This document shows, piece by piece, positions 27,110 to 36,544 of a stretch of DNA of 64,000 nucleotides; position 1 is the first letter of the stretch, and each line of letters starts with the position of its first letter. Position numbers and translations under genes: made by a program. Source of the DNA: JAWXBT01 sp964523015 (GTDB lineage Bacteria > Bdellovibrionota_C > UBA2361 > J135); NCBI GenBank assembly GCA_964523015.1, contig CAZFXN010000005.1, positions 19,779-83,778 of the forward strand. The letters run 5' to 3'. The notes under the pieces are model-generated. The model was not told where the DNA came from. It made no database searches and saw nothing but the letters and a program-made list of their open reading frames with translations.

Positions 27110-28495
27110 TTATGACCGTATCACCATGAGCTTGGTGCGAAGCATGTCATGCATAGTATGAGGAATGCCCCCAAGGCCTAAACCTGAGGAATCTCGTCCT
27201 CCAAAAGGCATCCAGTCGACACGAAATGCAGTATGATCATTTACCATGACAGCAGTGGCGTTTAATAGCTTCACCGTATCAAGAGCAACGTTAATATTTT
27301 TTGTAAATATCGAAGATTGAAAAGCAAACGGTAAACTATTAGACCAAGCAATTGCCTCCTTTAAATCCTTATATGGATAAACGCAAACAACTGGGCCAAA
27401 AATTTCTTGGGTCGAGACCTTAACAGAAAGAGATGGATTATAAATTACCGTTGGAGGGTATAGACTATCAGAGGTCCTCTTTCCTCCACACAAAATCTCT
27501 CCCCCACTTTGACGCGCCTCTCCAACCCACTCATCAACTCTATCAACATCACCATGAGTAATTAGTGGTCCAACCTCTGTAGTAGGATCTAATGGATCTC
27601 CCACTTTCATTTTAGACCCTGCATCAGCTATACCTCTAGCCACTGTTGGGGCTATTGATTCATGAGCAAACACTCTCTGTACTGACACACAAACTTGTCC
27701 AGCATGATAAAAACCACCTTTTGCTAAAAGCGGCAAAGCTCCATTGATATCAGCATCAGCTTCAACAATAACTGGGGCTACTCCACCATGCTCTAGTGCT
27801 GAACGAGTACCGGGAGATAGCTTTCCATTTAAATGCCATCCAACCTTAGCTGATCCTATAAATGAGAAAAAATTTACCCGTGGATCTGTGATCATTTTTT
27901 CGGCCAATGCATTTTTACAGATAATCGTCTGACACCAACCTTGTGGCAGCCCTGCCTCCTTTAAAAGTTTTACTAGTGCTAGACAGGAAAGTGGTGTTGT
28001 CCTGGCAGGTTTGATCAATATAGGGCAGCCAGTAGCTATAGCAGGCACAACTTGGTGTACTATCAAGTTAAGCGGATGATTAAATGCGCTCACCGCAGCG
28101 ACAACTCCAATTGGTTCCCACATTGTAAATGCCAAACGCCCTACTGAACTTTGAGTAAGCCCCATTGGAATCTCTTCGCCATGGATATGATGAATTTCTG
28201 AGATTGCAATCTTGACACCCTGAATTGCTCTTTCAACTTCTACTTTCGAATCTGCGTAAGGCTTTCCTCCCTCAGATGCTGCAGTAGTAATCAATTGGTC
28301 TTTATCTCGGTCAAGAAGAGTTGCCAATCGCTCCAAAATTTCTATTCTTTGGTAGGGAGGGAGCCATTTTTCTCGATCTGAAAATGTTCTATAAGCGAGC
28401 TCTAATGCTCCCTCAATTTCATCTTCCTCCATAAAAGAGACTTCGCCTACTTGCTGTCCATCAAACGGAGAATTAATCTTTAACATCTGAGCCAT
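27110..28495 (-). CDS. NAD(P)-dependent aldehyde dehydrogenase
   Basis: 461 residues, ALDH superfamily. Visible are the FNHPLN and ILIKPARTTPLS segments (cofactor binding), GSAKVGWHL, the catalytic Cys in GQVCVSVQRVF and the general-base Glu in LEHGGVAPVIV. The family normally has LELGG there; His in place of Leu is a small oddity. C-terminal EIFGPVVCVYPY and PFGGRDSSGLG are normal. It lies 14 bp after the thiamine-diphosphate enzyme gene on the same strand. The pair may oxidise an aldehyde released by that enzyme or be part of a carbon-fragment salvage route. The natural aldehyde is not identifiable. Confidence 0.9.
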   Translation of the reverse strand: MAQMLKINSPFDGQQVGEVSFMEEDEIEGALELAYRTFSDREKWLPPYQRIEILERLATLLDRDKDQLITTAASEGGKPYADSKVEVERAIQGVKIAISEIHHIHGEEIPMGLTQSSVGRLAFTMWEPIGVVAAVSAFNHPLNLIVHQVVPAIATGCPILIKPARTTPLSCLALVKLLKEAGLPQGWCQTIICKNALAEKMITDPRVNFFSFIGSAKVGWHLNGKLSPGTRSALEHGGVAPVIVEADADINGALPLLAKGGFYHAGQVCVSVQRVFAHESIAPTVARGIADAGSKMKVGDPLDPTTEVGPLITHGDVDRVDEWVGEARQSGGEILCGGKRTSDSLYPPTVIYNPSLSVKVSTQEIFGPVVCVYPYKDLKEAIAWSNSLPFAFQSSIFTKNINVALDTVKLLNATAVMVNDHTAFRVDWMPFGGRDSSGLGLGGIPHTMHDMLRTKLMVIRS

Positions 28496-28509
28496 AAATC
28501 TAATTCCTA

Positions 28510-30150
28510 CTAAAGTTTGAGCATCTTCTCTTTTATCTCTTTGTTTAAGATTCGATCATTCTCAGAATAATCGATTGGCACATCGATCACATAAACACCT
28601 TTTGAATTCATACAACGAGCGAGCTCTTGTTTAAACTGATCGGTACTCTCTACCCGAACACCATGAGCTCCATAAGCTTCTGCATATTTCACAAAATCAG
28701 GGTTTTTATAATCAAGCCCAAAAGTAGGAAAGCCCATAGCAGTTTGCTTCCACTTAATCATTCCGTACCCAGAATCATTTAGAATAACGACGACAAGATC
28801 CATCCCCATTCTAACGGCTGTTTCAATCTCCTGAGAGTTCATCATAAAACCGCCATCGCCACAAACTGCGATGACCTTACTTTCAGGATGAACCATCTTT
28901 GCTGCCATTGCGACAGGCAATCCAGCACCCATTGTAGCTAGTGCATTATCAAGCAGGAGGGTGTTTGGTTTATATGCCTTGTAATTTCTAGCAAACCAAA
29001 TTTTGTACATCCCATTATCTAAAGAGAGAATTCCATCTGCAGGCACAACAGATCTCATATCCTGTACGATCCTCTGAGGAAGAAGTGGGAATCGTGAATC
29101 CTCAACTAATTCACTAAGGTGTTTATCTATCTCGACTTTGATCTTTAATAGTGAAGAGAAATCCCAATGACTTTGTGGTTTGATCTGTGACGCTAAATTC
29201 TCCACAGTTTGAGCAATATCACCTATCACTTCAAGTTGAGGAAAGTAAACTTGGTCAATCTGAGCAGTAAAGAAATTAACATGTACTACCTGAGCCCCTC
29301 CATGGCGCATAAAGAAAGGGGGCTTTTCAACAACATCATGTCCAACATTTATAATCAGATCAGCTTTATTTATCGCCGCATGCAAAAAGTCGTGGTCTGA
29401 AAGAGCTGCTGTACCAAGAAAGAGAGGATGGCGTTCATCAATAACACCCTTCCCCATCTGAGTATTAAAGAAAGGGATCTTTGTATTTTCAATAAACTTA
29501 AGTAGTGCGGCCTGTGTACGATTGCGATTTCCAGCAGCTCCTATCAGTACCAATGGGGTGTGGGCTAGCTCAATTAATTCAATCGCTTTTCTAAGTGCTT
29601 TCTGATCTGCAGAAGGACGCCTAACTTCATTAACCGCATAAATAGGAGCATCAACTTCTTCGGCAGCTACATCTTCTGGTAACTCCAAATGTACTGCCCC
29701 TGGACGCTCTTCTGTGGCAAGCCTAAATGCTTCCCGTACCATTGACGGAATATTATTACTGTTAACAATCTGACGGGTAAATTTTGTAATAGGACGCATC
29801 ATCTCAACAACATCTAAGATCTGAAATCGTCCCTGCTTACTTTTCTTGATTGGCTTCTGCCCAGTAATCAGCACCATCGGCATACCACCCAATTGAGCAT
29901 AGGCAGCACCGGTAACTAAGTTCGTTGCTCCTGGTCCAAGTGTCGACAAGGCGACTCCTGGTTTTCCAGTTAGCCTGCCATAAGCAGCGGCCATAAAAGC
30001 TGCGGCTTGTTCATGACGGGTAAGAATTAACTGAATTTTTGATTGTCTAAGAGATTCTAAGAAATCTAAATTCTCCTCTCCTGGTATTCCAAAAATATAG
30101 TCAACGCCTTCTCGTTCAAGAGCCCTGATAAAAAGATCTGATGCTTTCAC
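28510..30150 (-). CDS. Acetolactate synthase-like ThDP-dependent enzyme (catabolic type)
   Basis: 546 residues. The N-terminal ThDP domain has catalytic Glu in LTRHEQAAAFMAAAYGRLTG, then TLGPGATNLVTG. The C-terminal domain has the ThDP/Mg motif GDGGFMMNSQEIETAVRMGM ending in LNDSGYGMIKW. The best family match is AlsS/IlvB, which joins two pyruvates into 2-acetolactate. No regulatory small subunit gene (ilvN) is nearby and the length is that of AlsS rather than IlvB, favouring a catabolic or other carboligase role. Other pyruvate-decarboxylase-superfamily activities are possible. Confidence 0.85.
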   Translation of the reverse strand: MKASDLFIRALEREGVDYIFGIPGEENLDFLESLRQSKIQLILTRHEQAAAFMAAAYGRLTGKPGVALSTLGPGATNLVTGAAYAQLGGMPMVLITGQKPIKKSKQGRFQILDVVEMMRPITKFTRQIVNSNNIPSMVREAFRLATEERPGAVHLELPEDVAAEEVDAPIYAVNEVRRPSADQKALRKAIELIELAHTPLVLIGAAGNRNRTQAALLKFIENTKIPFFNTQMGKGVIDERHPLFLGTAALSDHDFLHAAINKADLIINVGHDVVEKPPFFMRHGGAQVVHVNFFTAQIDQVYFPQLEVIGDIAQTVENLASQIKPQSHWDFSSLLKIKVEIDKHLSELVEDSRFPLLPQRIVQDMRSVVPADGILSLDNGMYKIWFARNYKAYKPNTLLLDNALATMGAGLPVAMAAKMVHPESKVIAVCGDGGFMMNSQEIETAVRMGMDLVVVILNDSGYGMIKWKQTAMGFPTFGLDYKNPDFVKYAEAYGAHGVRVESTDQFKQELARCMNSKGVYVIDVPIDYSENDRILNKEIKEKMLKL

Positions 30151-30377
30151 TTATACGCCTAATATTAGGGGAAAATTTATATTGAATCGTCTCAATTTTT
30201 AACATTTCGGGCAAACAAATAATTATTCTATTGAGTAGGTTTAACTCAATGGCAGAGTATTTGGCCCTAGCGTGAAGCTTTATAGCAGATTTGAAAGAGA
30301 TTCATTCTTAAAGTAATATCTCTAGCGGCAATTATTATTGCTGGTAAAACTTACTTAACTGACTTTGGTTATAACTT

Positions 30378-31415
30378 ATGACAGCCATCACGGTTGCAAA
30401 TGGTGCAGACACAAAACAGAATCTAGATCAGAACTTTAAATTTTCCCTTGGTCGATCCAGATTTTCAAAGTTCCATGTTTGTTCAGTTCTATTCTTAATT
30501 TTTATGGGTGCGTTAGTAAAAAGTCATGATGCTGGGCTTGCTGTTCCTGACTGGCCAACAACCTTTGGACAAAACATGTTTCTCTATCCACCCTCTGAAT
30601 GGACTGGTGGCGTATTTTACGAACACTTTCATCGGCTGGTAGGATCTTTCGTTGGGCTGCTTACAGTAATTCTAACATTTTGGCTTGCCAAAAGTGAAAG
30701 CCGTAGGTGGGTTAGATACTGTGGGTACACTGCTCTTGCCCTAGTCATAGTTCAAGGTGTCTTAGGTGGAGTAACTGTGTTGATGCAATTACCTCCTATT
30801 GTTTCTATAGCTCATGGAGTGATGGCACAGACTTTCTTAATTCTTAGTTTAGTAATTGCATATAGCCAATCAAAAGAGTGCTACTCTACTTCCTCTTACA
30901 ATCGAGTAACTGCTCTGCACCCTTCTCCACTATTTATTAGCGCAATTGTAGTAGTAATATCCATATATTTGCAGCTAATATTAGGGGCAATTATGAGGCA
31001 TTCTGGATCTGGTCTTGCTATCCCAGATTTTCCAACTATGGGTGGTAATTTATGGCCAAATTTTGAATTTCAAACAATGGAGTACATTAATGACTACCGA
31101 TTAGGTCTAGGTCTCCGTCCAGCTACAGTAGCGCAAGTATGGATTAGTCTTTTTCATAGATTAGGAGCAGTGATTGTTACCGTAGCGGTTGTATCTCTCT
31201 ATTTTAAAATACGAAAACTTGCCTCTACTGTAATTGTAAAAGTATCTTCGAGGCGCCTTTTAATAATACTTCTTTTACAATGGACACTTGGAATGTACAC
31301 AATCTGGCTTGTAAAAGATCCAATAATTACTAGTTTACATGTTGTAGTTGGTGCTACGCTTCTTGCATTTTCTACGCTCCTAACCTTAAGGATCAATTAC
31401 CAGGAAACTTCTTAA
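30378..31415 (+). CDS. ctaA: Haem A synthase (COX15/CtaA family)
   Basis: 345 residues, eight membrane helices in two four-helix halves. Conserved residues include LAVPDWPTTFGQ, the haem-ligand histidine contexts EHFHRLVGS, SIAHGVMAQ, RHSGSGLAIPDFP, SLFHRLGAV and SLHVVVGATLL. It oxidises haem O to haem A for an aa3-type cytochrome oxidase, so the organism probably respires oxygen. No ctaB or oxidase genes are adjacent. The duplication of the DWPTT-like and IPDFP motifs is normal for the family. Confidence 0.92.
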   Translation: MTAITVANGADTKQNLDQNFKFSLGRSRFSKFHVCSVLFLIFMGALVKSHDAGLAVPDWPTTFGQNMFLYPPSEWTGGVFYEHFHRLVGSFVGLLTVILTFWLAKSESRRWVRYCGYTALALVIVQGVLGGVTVLMQLPPIVSIAHGVMAQTFLILSLVIAYSQSKECYSTSSYNRVTALHPSPLFISAIVVVISIYLQLILGAIMRHSGSGLAIPDFPTMGGNLWPNFEFQTMEYINDYRLGLGLRPATVAQVWISLFHRLGAVIVTVAVVSLYFKIRKLASTVIVKVSSRRLLIILLLQWTLGMYTIWLVKDPIITSLHVVVGATLLAFSTLLTLRINYQETS

Positions 31416-31507
31416 CTATTAGTGAGGATACTCTATGGGGTGCTAGTTTCTCCTTTACTTACAGAAATTAAATGATACCCTTTCAATGATTTATAGCGTT
31501 AGTAATA

Positions 31508-33772
31508 ATGACAGATCTTCCACCACAGCAAGCACAATTAAAAGTAGATAATAATTCTAGTCAAAAAAACACGACTGAGGATCAAGTCATTCGTGGCATT
31601 GTAAGCCGGGTAGTATTTCGTAACCCTGATAACGGCTATACAGTAATGAAAATTGATCCCGGCAAAGGAGATGAAGTCACAGTTGTTGGGAAATTCCTCT
31701 CGATCAGTGCTGGTATGCATCTTATAATTCGAGGGCAAGAATCTTCACATTCAAAGTATGGTACTCAATTTCAAGCTCAATCATTCACTCAAACTGAACC
31801 AAGTACTGCAAGCGAAATAGAGAGATATCTCTCTTCAGGACTGATAAAAGGCATCGGCGCAAAAACTGCTGAAAAACTCGTGGAAGCTTTTGGTGAAAAG
31901 ACAATTGAAACAATCAATAAAGATCCAGAGGCTATAGCAAAGATTGCTGGCGTTGGGCTACATAAAGCAAAATTAATTCAAGAAGCTTTTGCAGAACAAC
32001 AAGATGAAAGAGAATCGATGCGTTTTTTGCTAGAGCATAGTATCACTCCTCTCTTTGCTCAAAAAATCTACAAATTATACGGAACAAAAACAGTTGAACT
32101 AATCTCTAAAAATCCTTACCAACTAGCTCAAGATATTTGGGGAATCGGATTTACAACAGCCGATGGTATTGCAGCTAATTTAGGAATTGCTCGTGATTCA
32201 CCTTTACGGATAAAGGCTGGACTTATCCACACTCTTGAGCGAGCTGCTGAAGGAGAAGGCCATGTGTACCTTCCAGGCAAATTATTAGGAGATCGAGCAC
32301 GTTCCCTATTGGGGCTAGAAGATAGCATTGATCTTGGGCCATTTGTTGAGGAATTAAAATCAATTGGAGATCTCATTTCATTTGATGATTCTTACTATCT
32401 ACCTTTACTTAACAGAGCGGAGGATTTTGTCAGTAATTTTGTGGCTAGGCGTACCTCTCCTTGGAAAGAGCCGAGGGTTTCAGAATCACAAGCAACAAGA
32501 ATACTTAAAGAGCTTGCCGAAAAAATGTCTTTTCAGTTTTCAACGGAACAAGGTGAGGCGGTACTAAGATCTGTTGCTTACCCATTAATGGTCATAACTG
32601 GCGGCCCTGGTTGCGGAAAGACAACTATAATTCAAGCAATCTGTGCTGTGTATAAAGAGATGGGGTTGGTTGTTAGGTTAGCCGCACCGACAGGAAGAGC
32701 AGCTCAAAGAATGGCCCAGGTATGCTCGATGAATGCAAGCACGATTCATCGGCTACTTAAATTTGATCCATCCAAACGCGGATTTCTGCACGGGCCTAAC
32801 GATCCTCTAGTTGCTGATGTCGTAATCATTGATGAGGCCTCAATGATTGATATTCATTTAGCGCAAAGTTTATTTTCAGCAATTGGACCAAAAACATCCC
32901 TAATCTTGGTTGGTGATAAAGATCAGCTACCTTCGGTTGGTCCAGGTAAGATTTTGGGGGATCTTTTATCTCTTGTTGAAGTAAAATCAATCTCTCTTTC
33001 ACAGATCTTTAGGCGCTCTAGTGAATCATCGATAAATGAAATCGCTCATGCTATTAATTCTGGAAATGTGCCTGATATTCCTGTGCCAGATGGGGAAACA
33101 AAAACTGATGCTTATTTCATACCGCGAAGCGATCCTGAAGAGGTAGCTGGATTAGTGCAAAAGCTTTTAGCTGAACAGATTCCTAAAAAATTTGAGGTAG
33201 AGGCAACCGATATAGTTGTATTAACACCATCAAATCGGGGACCGTTAGGGACACAAGCTCTAAATGAAAAGTTGCAAGCGTTTTTGAATCCTTCTGGAAA
33301 GATTGATGTGGAGCAAGAACTTCAAGTTGGGGACGGCACATTAAGAATCGGCGATCGTGTTTGTCAAAGAGTGAATAATTATCACATTGATGAGCATGGA
33401 GTGTTTAATGGGGATGTGGGGCAGGTCTATAGTGTTGATCGGCATTCGAGTCGTGTGACGGTGGAGCTTTGGGATGGTCGACTTATTGATTATGAACGAG
33501 GAGATCTTACTCAGCTTTCATTAGCCTATGCAGTTACAGTTCATAGGTCTCAAGGGTCTGAGATCCCCTGTGTCGTCTTAGTTTTACATGACTCTCATTA
33601 CACACTCCTCGAGAGACAACTTGTATACACAGCTGTTACTAGAGCTAAGAAGCTTTTAATCATAGTTGGGACAAAACGAGCTCTGGCAATCGCCTGTAAA
33701 AGAACGAATACTCAGCGACGGCTAACCAGATTACCGGAACGAATTCGGGAATTTATTCAGAACCACAAATAA
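31508..33772 (+). CDS. recD2: RecD2 (RecD/TraA-type) helicase
   Basis: 754 residues. The N-terminal OB-like domain (GIVSRVVFRNPDNGYTVMKI) and tandem HhH region (KGIGAKTAEKLVEAFG, IAGVGLHKAKLIQEAF) are followed by the SF1B helicase core: Walker A ITGGPGCGKTTIIQAI, APTGRAAQRM, Walker B VVIIDEASMIDI, LVGDKDQLPSVGPG and AVTVHRSQGSEIPCV. The 5'-3' helicase acts without RecBC, which fits the long N-terminal extension. The length is normal. Confidence 0.95.
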   Translation: MTDLPPQQAQLKVDNNSSQKNTTEDQVIRGIVSRVVFRNPDNGYTVMKIDPGKGDEVTVVGKFLSISAGMHLIIRGQESSHSKYGTQFQAQSFTQTEPSTASEIERYLSSGLIKGIGAKTAEKLVEAFGEKTIETINKDPEAIAKIAGVGLHKAKLIQEAFAEQQDERESMRFLLEHSITPLFAQKIYKLYGTKTVELISKNPYQLAQDIWGIGFTTADGIAANLGIARDSPLRIKAGLIHTLERAAEGEGHVYLPGKLLGDRARSLLGLEDSIDLGPFVEELKSIGDLISFDDSYYLPLLNRAEDFVSNFVARRTSPWKEPRVSESQATRILKELAEKMSFQFSTEQGEAVLRSVAYPLMVITGGPGCGKTTIIQAICAVYKEMGLVVRLAAPTGRAAQRMAQVCSMNASTIHRLLKFDPSKRGFLHGPNDPLVADVVIIDEASMIDIHLAQSLFSAIGPKTSLILVGDKDQLPSVGPGKILGDLLSLVEVKSISLSQIFRRSSESSINEIAHAINSGNVPDIPVPDGETKTDAYFIPRSDPEEVAGLVQKLLAEQIPKKFEVEATDIVVLTPSNRGPLGTQALNEKLQAFLNPSGKIDVEQELQVGDGTLRIGDRVCQRVNNYHIDEHGVFNGDVGQVYSVDRHSSRVTVELWDGRLIDYERGDLTQLSLAYAVTVHRSQGSEIPCVVLVLHDSHYTLLERQLVYTAVTRAKKLLIIVGTKRALAIACKRTNTQRRLTRLPERIREFIQNHK

Positions 33773-33830
33773 CCTCTTGTTGTAACCCTAAAAATCATAA
33801 AAAATAACCCTAAAAATCACAGGAATTATT

Positions 33831-34355
33831 ATGAATTTTTTTAAGGTACCAGGTTCTTTTTTCCTTATAGTGACAACTACGTTACTTGTCGCTTGTGGCG
33901 GCGGTGGCGGAAGTGATTCGTTTGTTGGAGCTGGTAATATTTCGGTGCAAGTCAGTCCTAAGACAGTAGATACTGGCGATAGGGTCAAAGTTACAGCTGA
34001 GTTTAGTGACCTGCACCCCGATGGCGTCTCTATTAAATTTAGATATCCTTCTGGATTGGTTTATATAGCAGATACATCAATATGGACTATTGATAACAGG
34101 GACATTGACGGGGCTCCATCAATTGAGACAGCCGCAGATCAAACCCAAAGTACTTTTCTTGTGTACTACCTAGGAAGAGATCTTCTGGACGATAACGACA
34201 GCGGTTCGATCGAATTTGAATTACGCGGAGTCTCTGCAACTAGCGAAAATAGTAAAATCGAAGTTGACATTGATGTTCTCGAAGCCGATCCTGAGTTCAG
34301 CGCTGACAATCCTGAATTTAGTGCTGAAGATTCAGCAGATCTCCGTGTTAAGTAA
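33831..34355 (+). CDS. Lipoprotein whose signal peptide is built from a palindromic repeat
   Basis: 174 residues, AT-rich native codon use. The signal peptide MNFFKVPGSFFLIVTTTLLV ends at the lipobox VAC, followed by a glycine-rich linker. The mature part is beta-rich (VQVSPKTVDTGDRVKVTAEF, GSIEFELRGVSA) and looks like an immunoglobulin-type or cohesin-like fold. A short duplicated element near the C-terminus gives PEFSADNPEFSAED. The dispersed repeat at 33843-33862 encodes KVPGSFF inside the signal peptide, so the element is now part of the export signal. The start and function are inferred. Confidence 0.7.
   Translation: MNFFKVPGSFFLIVTTTLLVACGGGGGSDSFVGAGNISVQVSPKTVDTGDRVKVTAEFSDLHPDGVSIKFRYPSGLVYIADTSIWTIDNRDIDGAPSIETAADQTQSTFLVYYLGRDLLDDNDSGSIEFELRGVSATSENSKIEVDIDVLEADPEFSADNPEFSAEDSADLRVK
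33843..33862 (+). repeat. Palindromic repeat inside a signal peptide (copy g)
   Basis: AAGGTACCAGGTTCTTTTTT within the first 11 codons of the lipoprotein gene. It lies 0.5 kb from the RAYT stop codon, on its downstream side. Confidence 0.85.
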
Positions 34356-34384
34356 TCTAACGCTCCATCATTTTCCCATAGCGA

Positions 34385-35329
34385 TCAACTTGATTCTTTG
34401 AACGAGAGATCGTTGGGGACTCTGTGAGCTGGGGGTCGATAGCAATTAATTGGAAAGTCCACCAAAAATTGTCCCTTTCTATAGATTTCGGAAGCATGAT
34501 TGTAGGCACTTCGGAATCCTCTGTACCACAAGACAAATTCGCGATGGGCTGCAATATTCTTGGTATAGCAGGCAGGTCGAGGTGAATTAGACACTTTTCG
34601 TGGGATCTTACCTGCGGGCTGTTGTAATATCGCCTTAGCCTCTAAAAATCCTCGTCCACTCGTCTCTCTCTCTACGATAATTTTCGCGCTGCGTGCATGA
34701 ACCATATCTCTAATACGACCTACCCGCTCTCCCTTACTACAATCACTAAGTGCTGGAATTGGAGACAAAATTAATTTATGAGTCATAACCTGAGGCTCTA
34801 TAAATATTACATTTGAATTACTCTTTTTCCTCCCTGATTTTTTCACATAAACAAATTTTTTAAAGGTAAATTCGCTAGGAATCTCTGAAACGATATGCTT
34901 ATAGCAACCTAAGCCAGGCCAACTCAAAGAACTTCTTACTAGTCCATGATGGACTGGATTTGTAATTATATAAGTAAGAGCTTCAAGCTGATCAGCTTCT
35001 TCAATTACAAGCTGAGCATCATATCGCCTACCCCAAAATTGCCCTTTCCGTCCGTGTACTTTATTTACTCTACGAGCAACTTCACGATTTACATTTTCGC
35101 AAAACTCATCGAGATTGCCCTTAGGTGCTCTTATCAAAAGATGATAATGATTACCTAGAAAACAATAGGCAAAGATTTCAACTCCTGACATCTCTTGATA
35201 TCTAGCTAGAATTCCACCCAATGTGGCGTTAAGTTTTTGATGTGGCACCATCCAAATGGCTGCGCCACTAGTTCTAACTGTTACTAAAAATATCCCTTCT
35301 GGATCCCTTATTCTTAATGGTCTAGTCAT
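34385..35329 (-). CDS. RAYT-type transposase (REP-associated tyrosine transposase, Y1_Tnp/HUH)
   Basis: 314 residues from ATG 35329, which has TAGGAG 8 nt upstream; a start at 35398 would add 23 residues without a ribosome binding site. The HUH endonuclease motif is YCFLGNHYHLLIRAP (His-x-His). It is followed by GQFWGRRYDAQLV and LTYIITNPVHHGLVRSS, both typical of the TnpA_REP/RAYT branch of IS200-like enzymes. The catalytic Tyr is likely in the GLGCYKH segment. The C-terminal half (about 170-314) is extra and lineage-specific. RAYTs nick and mobilise REP palindromes. Copies g, h and i of the palindromic repeat family surround this gene, so it is the natural candidate for their spread. Confidence 0.88.
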   Translation of the reverse strand: MTRPLRIRDPEGIFLVTVRTSGAAIWMVPHQKLNATLGGILARYQEMSGVEIFAYCFLGNHYHLLIRAPKGNLDEFCENVNREVARRVNKVHGRKGQFWGRRYDAQLVIEEADQLEALTYIITNPVHHGLVRSSLSWPGLGCYKHIVSEIPSEFTFKKFVYVKKSGRKKSNSNVIFIEPQVMTHKLILSPIPALSDCSKGERVGRIRDMVHARSAKIIVERETSGRGFLEAKAILQQPAGKIPRKVSNSPRPACYTKNIAAHREFVLWYRGFRSAYNHASEIYRKGQFLVDFPINCYRPPAHRVPNDLSFKESS

Positions 35330-35424
35330 AAAACAACTCCTAAAATTTTTCAGTGAAAGAATTACCCCTTGCACTCTTTTTCTCGCCGAAAAAATCAAAA
35401 AGTTTCCTCTAATTTGGTTTTTTC

Positions 35425-35442
35425 GGAACCTGGTACCAAAAA
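35425..35442 (-). repeat. Palindromic repeat upstream of the RAYT gene (copy h)
   Basis: Minus-strand reading AAAAATTTTTGGTACCAGGTTCC-like: core GGTACCAGGTTCC at 35425-35437 with a plus-strand A run after it. It lies 96 bp before the RAYT start. Confidence 0.75.
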
Positions 35443-35596
35443 TTAAGTTCCTAACTCTTTGAAATCAATGATGTTTTGGGCAAGAAATGGCTATGAATTT
35501 ATGTTAAGACCAATAAAATAATTGATGGTGCTATAATTCAGTTAGTTGAACTTAATCCATCACTTTTCTCGTCTAATCTATCGTAATCATTACTTC

Positions 35597-35616
35597 AAAA
35601 AGGTACCAGGTTCCTT
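35597..35616 (+). repeat. Palindromic repeat abutting the HDOD gene start (copy i)
   Basis: AAAAAGGTACCAGGTTCCTT directly before the ATG at 35617. The CAGG in the right half lies about 6 nt before the start and is the only Shine-Dalgarno-like sequence present, so the element may supply the ribosome binding site. Confidence 0.85.
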
Positions 35617-36540
35617 ATGTTCTCAAAATTTCGAAAAAAGAAGCCTCCAGTTGAAATTGAGACCATCAGTCATGGTCTTCGAAGTACAATTCTCAATTTC
35701 ATGGGAACTCGTGGCATTCCAACAATGCCAAATTCTGCTCAACGTGCATTTGCCCTAACAGTAGATCCTAACGCAACAGCAACGGATTTTATTGAAGTCA
35801 TTGAATCAGATGAATCACTCTCTGCAAGAATTTTAAAAATTTCTAATTCAGTGTACTTCGATCGTGGAACACCCTCTCAAACTATTGAGGAAAGCGTAAA
35901 TAAGATTGGGCTAAATGAACTTCGCTGCCTCTTAAACGCAAACTCACTTCCTGAATTACTACCATCCAGTAACCCGATCAGGCCACAACTTTGGGCTAAT
36001 GATATTGCTGCTGCAATTATCTCTCGAAAGATTGCTGCAATGAAATGCCCTGCTCTGCAAGGATTAGCCTTTTTAGGGGGCTTAATGCACGATATTGGCA
36101 AACTCTTAATACTTCAACGGTTAGACAGTGAATATTCAGAGATTCTGCATATCGTAAAAACTTCAACTTATGATTTTTGTACTGCGGAACAAGAAACCCT
36201 AGCATTTAATCACTGCGAGGTTGGTCAACTTATCGCTGAAAAATGGAACTTTACCCCTGAACTGATAGAAATTATTAGGGACCATCATACTGATTGGTCA
36301 AAACTACCAAAGAAAACTCCTTATCCTTCACTCACAGAGATCGTAAAAGCCGCTGATCTAATCGCCCATTCTTTAGGGATTGGTCATGGCTCAGGATTTT
36401 CAAAATTCAAAGAGCATTGCGAGCTACAACTAGATACTGCGCTTAAAACAATTGGAATTCCAACAACGCAAAAAGAATCTTTCTTAGTTAGTTGTAAAAA
36501 AGACTTTGAAGAAGAATCCGAACTGTATTTAAATAGTTGA
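35617..36540 (+). CDS. HDOD domain protein
   Basis: 307 residues, soluble. The HDOD core spans about 25-230: IPTMPNSAQRAFAL, FIEVIESDESLSARILKISN, NKIGLNELRCLL, FLGGLMHDIGKLLILQRL and AEKWNFTPELIEIIRDHHTD. The HD pair (MHDIGK) and the later HH are retained, so this could be nearer an HD-GYP or active phosphohydrolase than the other HDOD protein, but the GYP motif is absent. It starts right after a palindromic repeat. The histidine kinase gene begins 4 bp after the stop, so the two probably work together in one signalling pathway. Confidence 0.87.
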   Translation: MFSKFRKKKPPVEIETISHGLRSTILNFMGTRGIPTMPNSAQRAFALTVDPNATATDFIEVIESDESLSARILKISNSVYFDRGTPSQTIEESVNKIGLNELRCLLNANSLPELLPSSNPIRPQLWANDIAAAIISRKIAAMKCPALQGLAFLGGLMHDIGKLLILQRLDSEYSEILHIVKTSTYDFCTAEQETLAFNHCEVGQLIAEKWNFTPELIEIIRDHHTDWSKLPKKTPYPSLTEIVKAADLIAHSLGIGHGSGFSKFKEHCELQLDTALKTIGIPTTQKESFLVSCKKDFEEESELYLNS

Positions 36541-36544
36541 AGTT

